A stretch of 64,000 bases of DNA from Dyadobacter crusticola DSM 16708. Its GTDB lineage: Bacteria; Bacteroidota; Bacteroidia; Cytophagales; Spirosomataceae. This document shows, piece after piece, positions 1-8,581 of this stretch. The position numbers were made by a program, and so were the translations under genes. The notes beneath the pieces were generated by a model. The model saw only the letters and a list, made by a program, of their open reading frames with translations, made no database searches and was not told where the DNA came from. The stretch covers positions 62,001-126,000 of the forward strand of contig NZ_JNJB01000012.1 in the NCBI RefSeq assembly GCF_000701505.1. Direction: 5' to 3'. Position 1 is the first letter of the stretch. Every line of letters begins with the position of its first letter.

Positions 1-288
1 TGCATTGCAGCCCAGCGACTGTAATTGCGCAACGAGGTTTTTGTTGACCAACCCACCATATACCATTGTTACCACATCGAGCATTGCCTTGTCGGTTATT
101 CTCCGCCCGTCGACCATTTCAGTTTCAATCTGCAATTTGGCCGCAACCTGCGTAGCAACCTTTCCGCCGCCGTGCACCAGGATTTTCAAGGAATCCAGCT
201 GAGCAAATGCATTTAAAAAGCGTGAACACGCTTCGGGATTATCGATTACGTTGCCGCCGATTTTAACAATATATAGAGACTGTGACAT
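1..288 (-). CDS. argB: Acetylglutamate kinase, N-terminal part (3' end outside window)
   Basis: The reverse strand reads open from an ATG at 288 to the window edge, exactly 96 codons. The protein starts MSQSLYIVKIGGNVID and carries the amino-acid-kinase nucleotide loop KIGGN (residues 9-13) and the VHGGGK substrate/ATP loop (about residues 40-45), followed by a V-D-G-R-R-I-T-D segment typical of N-acetylglutamate kinases. The enzyme phosphorylates N-acetylglutamate in the second step of arginine biosynthesis in the cytoplasm. The C-terminal two thirds lie beyond position 1. It is divergent from dsbD. The family is clear; the only alternative is another amino-acid kinase, which the substrate loop argues against. 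Confidence 0.9.
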   Translation of the reverse strand, partial: MSQSLYIVKIGGNVIDNPEACSRFLNAFAQLDSLKILVHGGGKVATQVAAKLQIETEMVDGRRITDKAMLDVVTMVYGGLVNKNLVAQLQSLGCNA

Positions 289-383
289 GCTAACTGTTTG
301 GGCTGAAATTGATTTTGCGGGCACAAAGGTAGCAGAAAGCGGTACGGCGGGAAACCGGAATTTCGATTGATGAATTTTTTTGG

Positions 384-391
384 CAAAATTA
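384..391 (-). promoter_or_regulatory. Possible -7 element for argB
   Basis: The reverse strand reads TAATTTTG here, matching the Bacteroidota -7 consensus TAnnTTTG, about 95 nt upstream of the argB ATG. I see no clear TTTG -33 partner at the right distance, so this is tentative. Confidence 0.3.
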
Positions 392-473
392 CGTTCAATT
401 AAGACCCGGCATTTACTCTATTAATTCAATAGATAATGTCCTTTCATCGAATATATCAGTCCGTCAAAACGAT

Positions 474-2546
474 ATGAAACGCAGTATTTTCCTCTTTTTG
501 AGCTTTTTCCTCCTTCTTTCCTTTACCGCTTCTGCCCAGATCCAGAAAGCCAAGGCGCAATGGAGCTATTCATTCTCGAAGCCTGACGTGAAAAAAGGGG
601 AAACCGTGGATCTTGTTTTTACCGCAACGATCGATAAAGACTGGTATATGTACTCCTCCGACTTTGATCCTGATCTGGGCCCAATGCTCACGACTTTCAC
701 TTTTGAAAAGAACAACACTTTTGAAGTGGTCGGGAAGCTTAAACCGCAGAATCCGAAGACGAAGTTTGAAGAAGTATGGAATGGAAATGTAAAGTATTTT
801 GAAGGAAAAGCTGTTTTCAAGCAAACTGTGAAAATCCTCGCAGATAACCCTGTTATAAAAGGTACTTCTGAATACCAGACCTGCAGTCACGTAACCGGAC
901 TATGTATCCCGGGTGGAGAAGATTTCGAGTTCAAAGGCTTGAAAGTAGCGGCGGCCGGCGGCACAGTTTCATCCGAAACGCCTTCCACTGAAACGACTGT
1001 TGCCTCCGCGGACACTTCCCAAAATGTAGTTACTGCTCCTGCACCAGCTACTGCTGACAGCGGTTCTTCAATACTTACTGACAAAGCTCCTACCGCTTCT
1101 GCAAACACCGAAAATGATGCCGCAGACGGATCGCTATGGGCATTTGCATTGGCAGCGTTCCTATCGGGGCTTGTCGCATTGCTTACTCCCTGCGTATTTC
1201 CGATCATTCCAATGACGGTCAGCTATTTTACCAACCAGGAAAAGGGAAAGGTAAAAGCTTTCATCTACGGCATTTCGATTGTCCTTATCTATACACTGAT
1301 AGGTACTGTTGTTTCTCGTTTGAACGGGCCTGCATTTGCTAACTTTTTAAGTACGCACTGGTTGCCTAACCTGCTGTTCTTCGGCATTTTCATTGTATTC
1401 GGACTCTCGTTCCTGGGATTGTTCGAGATTGTTCTGCCTAGTGGTTTTGTCAACAAAATGGACCAGAAAGCTGACCAGGGTGGATATGCAGGTGTTTTCT
1501 TTATGGCATTTACATTGGTACTCGTTTCATTTTCCTGCACCGGCCCGATCGTGGGCAGCTTACTGGTAGCGTCAGCAGGCGGCGAAGTAGTCAAACCAAT
1601 TGTTGGAATGGCCGCATTCTCGGCTGCTTTTGCCATTCCATTTACCTCATTTGCATTGTTTCCACAATGGTTGAAATCGCTCCCAAAGTCCGGCGGCTGG
1701 TTGAATACGGTGAAAGTATGTCTTGGTTTTCTGGAACTGGCGCTTGCATTGAAGTTTTTCAGTATCGCCGATCAGGTTTACCACTGGGGTTTGCTGGACA
1801 GAGAAATTTACCTCGCATTCTGGATTGTGATTTTCGCAATGCTCGGTTTTTATTTGTTGGGTAAAATCAGGACCCCACATGATTCCATTTTGGAAAAAGT
1901 TAGCGTTCCGCGACTACTGCTCAGCATTATTACATTCACGTTTGTGATTTACATGCTGCCCGGTATGTGGGGCGCGCCGTTGAAAGCTTTGGCCGGATAC
2001 CTGCCACCGCAGTCATCTCTGGATTTTGACTTAAATAAAAGAAATGCCGGTGCCGCAGCGAATGGCAACAGCAGCGAAATAGCCGGAAAGTATTCCGATC
2101 TTTTCCATTTACCCCACGAGCTCAATGGTTTTTTCGACTATCAGGAAGCATTGGAATATGCAAAGAAAGTTAACAAGCCCGTTTTTATAGATTTCACCGG
2201 GCACGGTTGTGTAAACTGTCGCGAAATGGAAGCTAGGGTTTGGGTTGATCCTGCGGTACTGCAAAGACTGCGGAACGACTATGTGATTGTCGCACTTTAT
2301 GTCGACGATAAAACAGAGCTGCCGGAATCACAATGGTATACTTCCAAATATGACAACAAAGTCAAAAAGACAATCGGCGCACAGAATGCAGACTTGCAAA
2401 TTGTAAAATACAACAACAATGCGCAGCCGCATTATTGCCTGGTTGATCATGAGGGCAACCTGCTCGTCGCCCCGAAAAATTACGATCTAAATCCAGCCAA
2501 ATTCGCCGCATTTTTGGATAGCGGGAAAGCGGCATTCAAAAAATAA
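474..2546 (+). CDS. dsbD: Thiol:disulfide interchange protein DsbD
   Basis: 690 aa, inner-membrane electron carrier that moves reducing power from cytoplasmic thioredoxin to periplasmic thiol proteins. A signal peptide (residues 1-21, ending SASAQ-like) is followed by the alpha domain with its Cys pair C137/C144 (YQTCSHVTGLC). A Ser/Thr/Ala-rich linker (about 165-225) leads to a bundle of about eight membrane helices with the redox cysteines C240 (TPCVFP) and C355 (SCTGP). The C-terminal thioredoxin-like domain has the C579-V-N-C582 active site. All six redox cysteines expected for DsbD are present. It is longer than E. coli DsbD (565 aa), as Bacteroidota forms usually are. Stand-alone gene, divergent from argB; ATG 474 gives a clean signal peptide. 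Confidence 0.93.
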   Translation: MKRSIFLFLSFFLLLSFTASAQIQKAKAQWSYSFSKPDVKKGETVDLVFTATIDKDWYMYSSDFDPDLGPMLTTFTFEKNNTFEVVGKLKPQNPKTKFEEVWNGNVKYFEGKAVFKQTVKILADNPVIKGTSEYQTCSHVTGLCIPGGEDFEFKGLKVAAAGGTVSSETPSTETTVASADTSQNVVTAPAPATADSGSSILTDKAPTASANTENDAADGSLWAFALAAFLSGLVALLTPCVFPIIPMTVSYFTNQEKGKVKAFIYGISIVLIYTLIGTVVSRLNGPAFANFLSTHWLPNLLFFGIFIVFGLSFLGLFEIVLPSGFVNKMDQKADQGGYAGVFFMAFTLVLVSFSCTGPIVGSLLVASAGGEVVKPIVGMAAFSAAFAIPFTSFALFPQWLKSLPKSGGWLNTVKVCLGFLELALALKFFSIADQVYHWGLLDREIYLAFWIVIFAMLGFYLLGKIRTPHDSILEKVSVPRLLLSIITFTFVIYMLPGMWGAPLKALAGYLPPQSSLDFDLNKRNAGAAANGNSSEIAGKYSDLFHLPHELNGFFDYQEALEYAKKVNKPVFIDFTGHGCVNCREMEARVWVDPAVLQRLRNDYVIVALYVDDKTELPESQWYTSKYDNKVKKTIGAQNADLQIVKYNNNAQPHYCLVDHEGNLLVAPKNYDLNPAKFAAFLDSGKAAFKK

Positions 2547-2575
2547 ACTGGTCCCCATACCCCATATCCCGTCTC

Positions 2576-2670
2576 CCGTTGGATGAAGCCGACGGAAATG
2601 GATTTAGGATGCTTTTGCTTGAAATCTCAATTATCTTTTCTTTTCATTGCCCGTCTTCTTCAGAAGACGG
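2576..2670. repeat. Palindromic REP-like repeat pair (family A)
   Basis: Positions 2576-2595 read CCGTTGGATGAAGCCGACGG, one base different from the repeat at 23176-23195. It is followed 55 nt later by a perfect 9-bp-stem palindrome, CCGTCTTCTTCAGAAGACGG, at 2651-2670. Both lie between dsbD and the signal peptide of the glutaminase gene. The arrangement resembles the paired element at 23176-23235. Confidence 0.6.
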
Positions 2671-2696
2671 AATCGTTTCTTAAACCATACCGCTTC

Positions 2697-5177
2697 ATGA
2701 CTAAGTACTGGTCTTTTTTGCTGCTTTTTGTTACCTCTTTATCACTTTCTGCCCAAACCTTCCGTCCGCCGGCTACCCCGCTTGTTACCATTGATCCATA
2801 TACCAGCGTTTGGTCATTTGGTGATCAGCTGAATGGCTCCGTGACGAAACATTGGACTGGCAAGCCGCATCCGATGGATGGACTGATCCGTGTTGACGGG
2901 AAAACTTACCGGTTTTTGGGAGCAGCTAATCCGGTTTTTAAAACCATTCTCCCCACCGCGAAAGACGCGAAATACAGGGCGAAGTTCAGCACTGCAAAAC
3001 CTGCGGATACCTGGTATAACACAGACTTTGATGATAGCGGCTGGAAGACCGGCGATGCGCCTTTTGGCACTAAAGAACGGAATGACGCAATGCTGAAAAC
3101 CGGAACCATTTTCCCGAATGAAGTTTGGTACCGTCGCGAGTTTACGTTAACAACAGTGGATTTGGAGAAACCTGCATTGAATATATTCCACGACGATGAT
3201 GTACAGGTTTATATCAATGGCGTTTCGGCATTTGAATGCGCACCTTGTTTTACAGGTGACTACGAGCCAAAGCCGATCAGCGACGCAGCCAGGAAGGCAC
3301 TCCGGAAAGGCAAGAATGTAATTGCGGCTTATTGTAAAAATGGCGCGGGACCCGGCTACATCGACGTAGGAATTGTGGACGAAATCGCGCCAAAAGGACC
3401 TGATGTAATGGCGAATGCGACACAAAAGAGCTTTGAAATAACTGCCACGCAGAGCATTTACAAGTTCGAAGCCGGGCCGGTAGAGCTGAAAGTGCGATTT
3501 GTGGCGCCGTTGATCCTGAAAGACCTGAATATGGTTTCCCGGCCGGTCAACTATGTGGTTTATGAGTTGAAATCTACTGATGCAAAAACGCATTCTGCCG
3601 AGATTCTGAATTCAGTTTCGGGGCTTTGGGCTGTGAATGATAATAGTCAGAAGGTAACCGGCAAAAGTGAAAGCCAGAATGGACTTACGATCCTATCCCT
3701 CGGCAATGTTGAACAAAAGCTGCTGGGCAGAAAAGGCGACGACGTTCGCATTGACTGGGGCCACGCCTATCTCGCCGCTCCTGCTTCTTCGGTGAAAAGT
3801 TCGGCGCTGGGTTCACCTGCTGAACTAATCCAGTCCTTCTCGAAAAACGGAACAATCACAGCTAATCAGACGGCGGCTGCAAATGCAGATACCAAGTCAA
3901 TGGGCGTTGTACTTGCCTCTAAGGATGTGAATGCGGAAAGCCAGTCCCTGCACGTAATGGTAGCTTATGACGACAAGTATTCCGTTCAATATTTTGATAA
4001 AAACCTGCTGCCGTGGTGGAATAAGGAGGGTAATAAGACAATTCAAGACGAGCTTAAAAGCGCTGAAACGGACTTTGCGAAAATTCTGAAAGACTGCGAA
4101 GCGACGGATCAGATGATCTACCAGGATGCATTCAAAGCGGGCGGAAAGGAATACGCGGAACTTTGTTTGCTGGCTTACCGGCAGGCAATTTCTGCTCACA
4201 AGCTGGTTGCGGATCCCGCAGGATCACCTTTGTTTTTGTCAAAAGAAAATTTTTCCAATGGCTCTATCGGGACAGTTGATGTGACTTACCCTTCGGCACC
4301 ACTTTTCCTGCTTTACAATCCAACTTTGTTAAAAGGAATGCTGGAACCGATTTTCTATTATTCCGAAAGCGGCAAATGGACGAAGCCTTTCGCGGCGCAT
4401 GATGTAGGCACTTACCCGCTCGCGAATGGACAGACTTACGGCGAGGATATGCCCGTAGAGGAATCCGGCAACATGCTCACCTTGACTTACGCGATCTGCA
4501 AAGCCGAGAATAACATTGATTTTGCCAGAAAGCATTGGAAAGTCCTTTCTGTTTGGGCCAACTATCTCAAAAAAGAAGGTTTTGATCCAGCCAATCAGCT
4601 TTGCACAGACGACTTCGCCGGTCACCTGGCGCGGAATGCAAACTTGTCGATCAAGGCGATAATGGGTTTGGCTTCTTACGCAAAAATGGCCGAACAGCTT
4701 GGGGAAACAAAGGAAGCAGCCGAGGTAAATGCATTGGTAAAAGAATTTGCTCAAAAGTGGATGGAGCTGGCCGACAGCGGCGATCACTATGCGCTTACAT
4801 TCGATAACAAGGATTCTTGGAGCCAGAAATACAATTTGATATGGGATGAACTCCTGGGGCTAAACGTTTTCCCAAAAACCGTAGCTGAGAAAGAAATCAA
4901 GTATTACCTGACCAAACAGCAAACTTACGGACTCCCACTCGATAGCCGCAAAACGTACTCTAAATCCGACTGGATCATCTGGACAGCGACATTGGCAAAG
5001 AATCCCAAGGATTTCGAAACATTCATCAAGCCCGTTTACAAATACGCCATAGAAACCTCCGACCGCATCCCACTTTCCGACTGGCACGAAACTACCACCG
5101 GAAAGTCGGTGGGCTTTCGCGCCCGGTCGGTTGTTGGAGGGTATTGGATGAAGGTTTTGGGAGAGAAGTGGAAGTGA
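2697..5177 (+). CDS. Secreted DUF4965-family glutaminase-like protein
   Basis: 826 aa from the ATG at 2697, which begins a good signal peptide (MTKYWSFLLLFVTSLSLSAQ). The frame is open upstream to 2583, but that part overlaps the repeat and looks non-coding. The N-terminus (RPPATPLVTIDPYTSVWSF) and the C-terminal half (SLSIKAIMGLASYAKMAEQL-like helices, WIIWTATLAKN, RSVVGGYWMKVL) match the DUF4964/DUF5127/DUF4965/DUF1793 architecture of fungal and Bacteroidota glutaminase-A-like proteins. About residues 90-225 are an inserted beta-sandwich (YNTDFDDSGWKTGDAPFG ... VWYRREF ... DDDVQVYINGV), similar to sugar-binding jelly rolls. The likely role is extracytoplasmic hydrolysis of an amide or glycoside; substrate unproven. 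Its extreme 3' end recurs as a fossil at 7389-7458. Confidence 0.8.
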   Translation: MTKYWSFLLLFVTSLSLSAQTFRPPATPLVTIDPYTSVWSFGDQLNGSVTKHWTGKPHPMDGLIRVDGKTYRFLGAANPVFKTILPTAKDAKYRAKFSTAKPADTWYNTDFDDSGWKTGDAPFGTKERNDAMLKTGTIFPNEVWYRREFTLTTVDLEKPALNIFHDDDVQVYINGVSAFECAPCFTGDYEPKPISDAARKALRKGKNVIAAYCKNGAGPGYIDVGIVDEIAPKGPDVMANATQKSFEITATQSIYKFEAGPVELKVRFVAPLILKDLNMVSRPVNYVVYELKSTDAKTHSAEILNSVSGLWAVNDNSQKVTGKSESQNGLTILSLGNVEQKLLGRKGDDVRIDWGHAYLAAPASSVKSSALGSPAELIQSFSKNGTITANQTAAANADTKSMGVVLASKDVNAESQSLHVMVAYDDKYSVQYFDKNLLPWWNKEGNKTIQDELKSAETDFAKILKDCEATDQMIYQDAFKAGGKEYAELCLLAYRQAISAHKLVADPAGSPLFLSKENFSNGSIGTVDVTYPSAPLFLLYNPTLLKGMLEPIFYYSESGKWTKPFAAHDVGTYPLANGQTYGEDMPVEESGNMLTLTYAICKAENNIDFARKHWKVLSVWANYLKKEGFDPANQLCTDDFAGHLARNANLSIKAIMGLASYAKMAEQLGETKEAAEVNALVKEFAQKWMELADSGDHYALTFDNKDSWSQKYNLIWDELLGLNVFPKTVAEKEIKYYLTKQQTYGLPLDSRKTYSKSDWIIWTATLAKNPKDFETFIKPVYKYAIETSDRIPLSDWHETTTGKSVGFRARSVVGGYWMKVLGEKWK

Positions 5178-5204
5178 GCACCTAATCACACCAATATAAA
5201 ATGA

Positions 5205-5233
5205 AGGGAAACGGCCATGTAAGCCGCTTCCCT
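5205..5233. terminator. Bidirectional hairpin between convergent genes
   Basis: AGGGAAACGGC and GCCGCTTCCCT form an 11-bp stem with one mismatch around a 7-nt loop, between the stop of the glutaminase gene and the stop of the first lipoprotein gene on the other strand. Confidence 0.65.
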
Positions 5234-5258
5234 ATCTAAGATGAAGCAAAAATATCGG

Positions 5259-6008
5259 TTAGTTCAGCTGCTTAATTGAGTTATTATCTACAAAAACATT
5301 GAAATACCCTGTCTTACCGTCCAGATTGCTTGCAAAAGCACGGAAATAAACGGCCATTTCAGCATTAGTGGCATCAAAATATATTTCTTGCTTTGACCAA
5401 ACCCCCTGCTCTTCAACTAGAATAGCGCCACTGCCATTTAAAATGCAATCGCCTTTTGGCATAATGTCCGAAATACACTTGGATACTTGCATCATAATAA
5501 CTCGGGGATAAGCCTCGGATTCGCTAGCGATGGAACTTGCTACATAACAAGTAATGACATATTTCTTGCCAGGCTTCAAGTGACGAAGCTTTGCTTCTCC
5601 GATTGCCGCATTTGACCATTGATCATTGGTTGGAATCGCTCCAATTGTGAGGAAAGAGGCTGTACTAGGCACTCCCGCAATCGGCGGCAAGGGCTTCTTC
5701 CAAGGTGAGTTCAGGTTACCCCATAGATACTTAAAGTTCGAAGTTCCTGAAGGTAGTAGTTGCGGGCCGGCTGGAAGTTGATCATAAATTTTCCTCCATC
5801 CTGGCGCATACACCCCGAGTCCCAATGTACCCGTTGTCGAGGGCATTTGTGGCAAAACATCTATCCAACTCCCACCTCGGAGGTTCGAGCTTTGGTTCAC
5901 ACCTGTAATTTGTGGCTGGGGAGTTTGCACGTCTTCCTTCGAGCAGCTACTCAGCATTAGCATGCAAACAAAACCAAATCCAATCGGTAATTTTTGTACT
6001 AAGTTCAT
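5259..6008 (-). CDS. Tandem-array lipoprotein, copy 1
   Basis: 249 aa. The start at 6008 (MNLVQKLPIGFGF) is chosen because it aligns with the other copies; an in-frame ATG at 6032 is possible. The lipobox LMLSSC gives a lipidated Cys near residue 21, followed by SKEDVQTPQP, shared with copies 2 and 3. The mature part has the array-wide motif LWGNLNSPW, then a beta-sandwich-like segment with LKPGKKYVITCYVASS, and ends FVDNNSIKQLN. The PGKKYxI pattern recalls CBM4/9-like carbohydrate-binding folds, which is only a structural guess. It has extra cysteines in the mature part. I do not recognise a named family. Probably surface- or outer-membrane-attached. Confidence 0.8.
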   Translation of the reverse strand: MNLVQKLPIGFGFVCMLMLSSCSKEDVQTPQPQITGVNQSSNLRGGSWIDVLPQMPSTTGTLGLGVYAPGWRKIYDQLPAGPQLLPSGTSNFKYLWGNLNSPWKKPLPPIAGVPSTASFLTIGAIPTNDQWSNAAIGEAKLRHLKPGKKYVITCYVASSIASESEAYPRVIMMQVSKCISDIMPKGDCILNGSGAILVEEQGVWSKQEIYFDATNAEMAVYFRAFASNLDGKTGYFNVFVDNNSIKQLN

Positions 6009-6083
6009 TTTGATAAAATTTAAGTTAAACATTCATTTCGTACCTAGCTACAAAACAAAGTACTACGCTGGGATCTAAAGCAT

Positions 6084-6180
6084 TATAGTGAGTGCAGGGC
6101 CGTCCGAGGTTATTCTGCAACAATCAGGCAGTTTGGAGAGGTAAATTGTAATTGTTGAATTGTAATTATTGCGGGATTGA
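6084..6180. repeat. Duplicated upstream block, copy 1
   Basis: About 95 bp, beginning TATAGTGAGTGCAGGG and ending TGTAATTATTGCGGGATTG, located upstream of lipoprotein copy 1. It is closely similar to blocks at 7108-7203 and 8377-8474. It lies 80-170 nt upstream of the coding start, so it probably carries promoter or upstream control sequence, or is a by-product of the tandem duplication. The 6008-6307 gap holds this block and the next gene's terminator. Confidence 0.75.
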
Positions 6181-6249
6181 CGCCTAGAAATACGTACTCT
6201 ATGAACAATTAACTGCCGGTCTCCGCTCACAAAAACATCCAAAGAACAA

Positions 6250-6275
6250 GGCCGTCCCAGATTTTTGGAACGGCC
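6250..6275 (-). terminator. Terminator of lipoprotein copy 2
   Basis: On the reverse strand GGCCGTTCC and GGGACGGCC form a 9-bp stem (one G-U) around an 8-nt A-rich loop, followed by a T-rich run. It is 30 nt past the stop of copy 2. Confidence 0.7.
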
Positions 6276-6306
6276 CTCTTTATTGATCCAAAGAAAAGAA
6301 TTCCTC

Positions 6307-7032
6307 CTAATTTAGCTGCGTGATAACGCCACTTCCTACGAAAATATGCGCATAACTGAATTCTCCCTCCTTCGCAGAATTCGATCTGAAAGTAAGATCC
6401 ATTTCAGGCGCAATAGCTGTGAAATTCAAGGTAACGGGAACCCAGGTATTTTTTGAATTTGTAAGATCTACAACAAGCCCCTGAGGAGTCTGATTTGAAT
6501 ACAGTGCGCTGACAACCGCGCTTTTTGCATAATGTGGAACCTGTGTGTTTCTTCCTTGAATCTTCGGAAGTGTGGTAGCAACATACACCTTAAGTGCATA
6601 CTTTTTTCCAGGCGTCAAACCGCCCATCTTGGTTTTAACCCTGCTCTGTTTTTTTACGTCAAAGGCGGTGGACGATTTTACTGTTATAAACGAATTCCAG
6701 GGCTGGTTTGGAATTAACGATGGAAGTTGCAGCCAAGGCATTGAAGCATTTCCCCATAAATGGGAAGGACTGGATGTACCTACCGGATATAATGTCGGAT
6801 CACTGGGGTAACCAACCTTATCGTTCCTTTCCCAAAATCCGGGAAGAATATTTTGGCCAGGAAAGCCCTTTGTCCCAAAAACCCATGGAGGCGACGCCGT
6901 CTTCTCGTTGGAATGCTCGTTGACGCTTGCCACTTTCGGCTCAGGCGTTTGCACATCTTCCTTCGAGCAGCTGCTCAGCAGCATCATGCAAGCCAGGCCC
7001 AAACCAATTGGTAATTTTTGTACTAGATTCAT
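6307..7032 (-). CDS. Tandem-array lipoprotein, copy 2
   Basis: 241 aa from the ATG at 7032 (MNLVQKLPIGLGLACMMLLSSC); an upstream in-frame TTG at 7056 is less likely. Lipobox LLSSC with Cys near residue 21, then SKEDVQTPEPKV. Conserved core motifs are SSPSHLWGNASMPW, GGLTPGKKYALKVYVATT and the C-terminal FVGSGVITQLN. It is nearly identical to copy 3 in the signal peptide but strongly divergent in the mature domain, so the export signal is conserved while the exposed domain has diversified. Function unknown; a secreted binding protein is a reasonable guess. Confidence 0.8.
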   Translation of the reverse strand: MNLVQKLPIGLGLACMMLLSSCSKEDVQTPEPKVASVNEHSNEKTASPPWVFGTKGFPGQNILPGFWERNDKVGYPSDPTLYPVGTSSPSHLWGNASMPWLQLPSLIPNQPWNSFITVKSSTAFDVKKQSRVKTKMGGLTPGKKYALKVYVATTLPKIQGRNTQVPHYAKSAVVSALYSNQTPQGLVVDLTNSKNTWVPVTLNFTAIAPEMDLTFRSNSAKEGEFSYAHIFVGSGVITQLN

Positions 7033-7107
7033 TTGTAAAAGTTTAAAGTTGAACAATTGTTTTGCTAACGGCTACAAAAGAAGACACTAGTCTGTCATGG
7101 AACCTCT

Positions 7108-7203
7108 TATAGTGAGTACAGGGATGGTTAGGGTTATTCTGCGGCAATCGGGGTTTTTAGAGAGGTAAATTGTATTTGCTGAATTGTAATTATTGCGGGA
7201 TTG
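7108..7203. repeat. Duplicated upstream block, copy 2
   Basis: Same ~95-bp element as at 6084 and 8377 (TATAGTGAGTACAGGG to ATTATTGCGGGATTG). Similarity to the 8377 copy continues toward the gene: both have CAAAAGAA (7075-7082 and 8344-8351) and an AACAATTGTTTTG stretch before the start. The reverse-strand TTCTTTTG could be a degenerate -7 element. Confidence 0.75.
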
Positions 7204-7388
7204 TTGTTTAAGATAGTTCGTGCCAGCTGGCTGGAAGAGGCTGTGATTATCGATGGAATTTAAAAGCTTGCCCGATTTTAGATATTATTAACAAGCAAGA
7301 CCTTAAAGCCTTGATCAAGCTACTGCAGGTTAATGTAAATGGAAATCGCCACCGCAATTCACCGTTCACACTTACAAGAAAGTTGAAC

Positions 7389-7458
7389 GGAAAGTTGGTT
7401 GAATTTTGCGCCAGGTAGGTGGTGGGAGAATATTGGATGAAGGAAAAGTGGAAGTGAG
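7389..7458 (+). pseudogene. Fossil of the glutaminase gene 3' end
   Basis: This ~70-bp stretch in the 7032-7556 gap aligns with the last ~80 bp of the glutaminase gene (about 5101-5180). Shared blocks include GGAAAGT, GCGCC, TATTGGATGAA and AAGTGGAAGTGAG, with a 12-nt deletion. In the glutaminase frame it reads EYWMKEKWK-stop against GYWMKVLGEKWK-stop. It lies just downstream (plus strand) of lipoprotein copy 2 and faces the 3' end of copy 3, the same position the intact gene holds relative to copy 1. It therefore looks like the remains of a larger duplication unit. No intact reading frame remains. The rest of the gap holds the upstream block of copy 2 and the terminator of copy 3. Confidence 0.7.
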
Positions 7459-7477
7459 ATAGGATGATACTAAAAAG

Positions 7478-7511
7478 CAAAGGCCGCCTCAGAAATTCTG
7501 GGCGGCCTTTG
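7478..7511 (-). terminator. Terminator of lipoprotein copy 3
   Basis: A perfect 11-bp stem, CAAAGGCCGCC/GGCGGCCTTTG, is extended inward by CAGAA/TTCTG, 45 nt past the stop of copy 3. Confidence 0.8.
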
Positions 7512-7555
7512 TTATAACATTCATTCGCAAATTATTCAAACACTAAGGCACTCTT

Positions 7556-8302
7556 TCAGTTCACTTGTGATATCGCGTTTTTACCGACGAAAACATGAAC
7601 ATATGAAAGCAGACCTTCCTTCTCGTTATAAGCTGCAATGGAGAATGGCAATTCATTGCTAGCAGCTGTAAACGTGATCGACTGCTCAACCCAGGTTGCT
7701 TTCTTGTTTGTTAAACTGATGGGATAAATGGTTGTAGGCCCAAAACCAAGGCGCCCAAGATATACCACTGCGGTTTTTGCATAAGTAGTGCCTACTTCCC
7801 GCTTTGTTGTTGCTACCCAAAATTTGATAGTGTATTTCTTCCCGACAATCAAATTCTTGATGGTTGTCTGCGCCCGTGAGCCCTTATGAACTGTTGCCCC
7901 TGGTAGTGCGGCAGATGTAACAGTCACGACACAGTGTGCAGTCGGATCTGACGGAAACTCTGGCAAGGCCAGCTGCCAAGGCATAGATTGATCGCCCCAT
8001 AAGTGCCACAGGGTTGAAGTACCGCTCGGGTATGCAGCGGGATTCGGATTTCCGGGGCAGTTACTCCAGAAGAATGGAAAGGTATTCAAGCCTACTGAGT
8101 TGTTTGTGCTCGGAAAAACCGGGGATGCATTTACAACTGTCTGTCCTACTGTGAGACCATTGCCTGATGTTCGCAGGTTAGAATTCTTGATTTCCTCTGT
8201 TGCAGATTGTGTTGGTACCTGTACATCTTCCTTCGAGCAGCTGCTCAGCATGATCATGCAAGCAAGGCCCAAACCGATGGGTAATTTTTGTACGAGACTC
8301 AT
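7556..8302 (-). CDS. Tandem-array lipoprotein, copy 3
   Basis: 248 aa starting MSLVQKLPIGLGLACMIMLSSC at 8302; the lipidated Cys is near residue 22. Mature motifs are TSTLWHLWGDQSMPW, NLIVGKKYTIKFWVATT and the C-terminal VFVGKNAISQVN. It resembles copy 2 most closely, both in the signal peptide and in the upstream region through 8474. Function unrecognised. The conserved order of motifs across copies supports a real protein family rather than a chance frame. Confidence 0.8.
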   Translation of the reverse strand: MSLVQKLPIGLGLACMIMLSSCSKEDVQVPTQSATEEIKNSNLRTSGNGLTVGQTVVNASPVFPSTNNSVGLNTFPFFWSNCPGNPNPAAYPSGTSTLWHLWGDQSMPWQLALPEFPSDPTAHCVVTVTSAALPGATVHKGSRAQTTIKNLIVGKKYTIKFWVATTKREVGTTYAKTAVVYLGRLGFGPTTIYPISLTNKKATWVEQSITFTAASNELPFSIAAYNEKEGLLSYVHVFVGKNAISQVN

Positions 8303-8376
8303 TTTTAAAAATTTAAAGTGAACAATTGTTTTGTTAACGGCTACAAAAGAAGATATTAAGCTTTAATGGAACCCTC

Positions 8377-8474
8377 TACAGTGAGTACAGGGACTGTTGA
8401 GATTATTCTGCGGCATTCAAGCAGTTTGGAGAGGTAAATTGTAATTGCTGAATTGTAATTATTGCGGGATTGTT
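8377..8474. repeat. Duplicated upstream block, copy 3
   Basis: Third copy of the ~95-bp block (TACAGTGAGTACAGGG to ATTATTGCGGGATTG), upstream of lipoprotein copy 3. The 8302-8636 gap holds this block and the terminator of copy 4; the ~90 nt between them show nothing clear except short similarity to the 7205-7260 stretch. Confidence 0.75.
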
Positions 8475-8581
8475 CTTCAAGATAGTTCGTGGAAATGGAA
8501 TCTAAAATCAGGAAAGCGGCAATAACTATATTTCGATCCAGTCACCGGATCAGCGAAGAATTAAGAAAACTGTAACACAAA

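Noticed and set aside
2583-2696. N-terminal extension of the glutaminase gene to an upstream ATG
   Set aside because: The extension consists of the family A repeat and precedes a good signal peptide starting at 2697.
7247-7480. Small minus-strand open frame in the lipoprotein array gap
   Set aside because: It runs across the glutaminase fossil and into the terminator of copy 3, has no homology I recognise and no promoter-like element.
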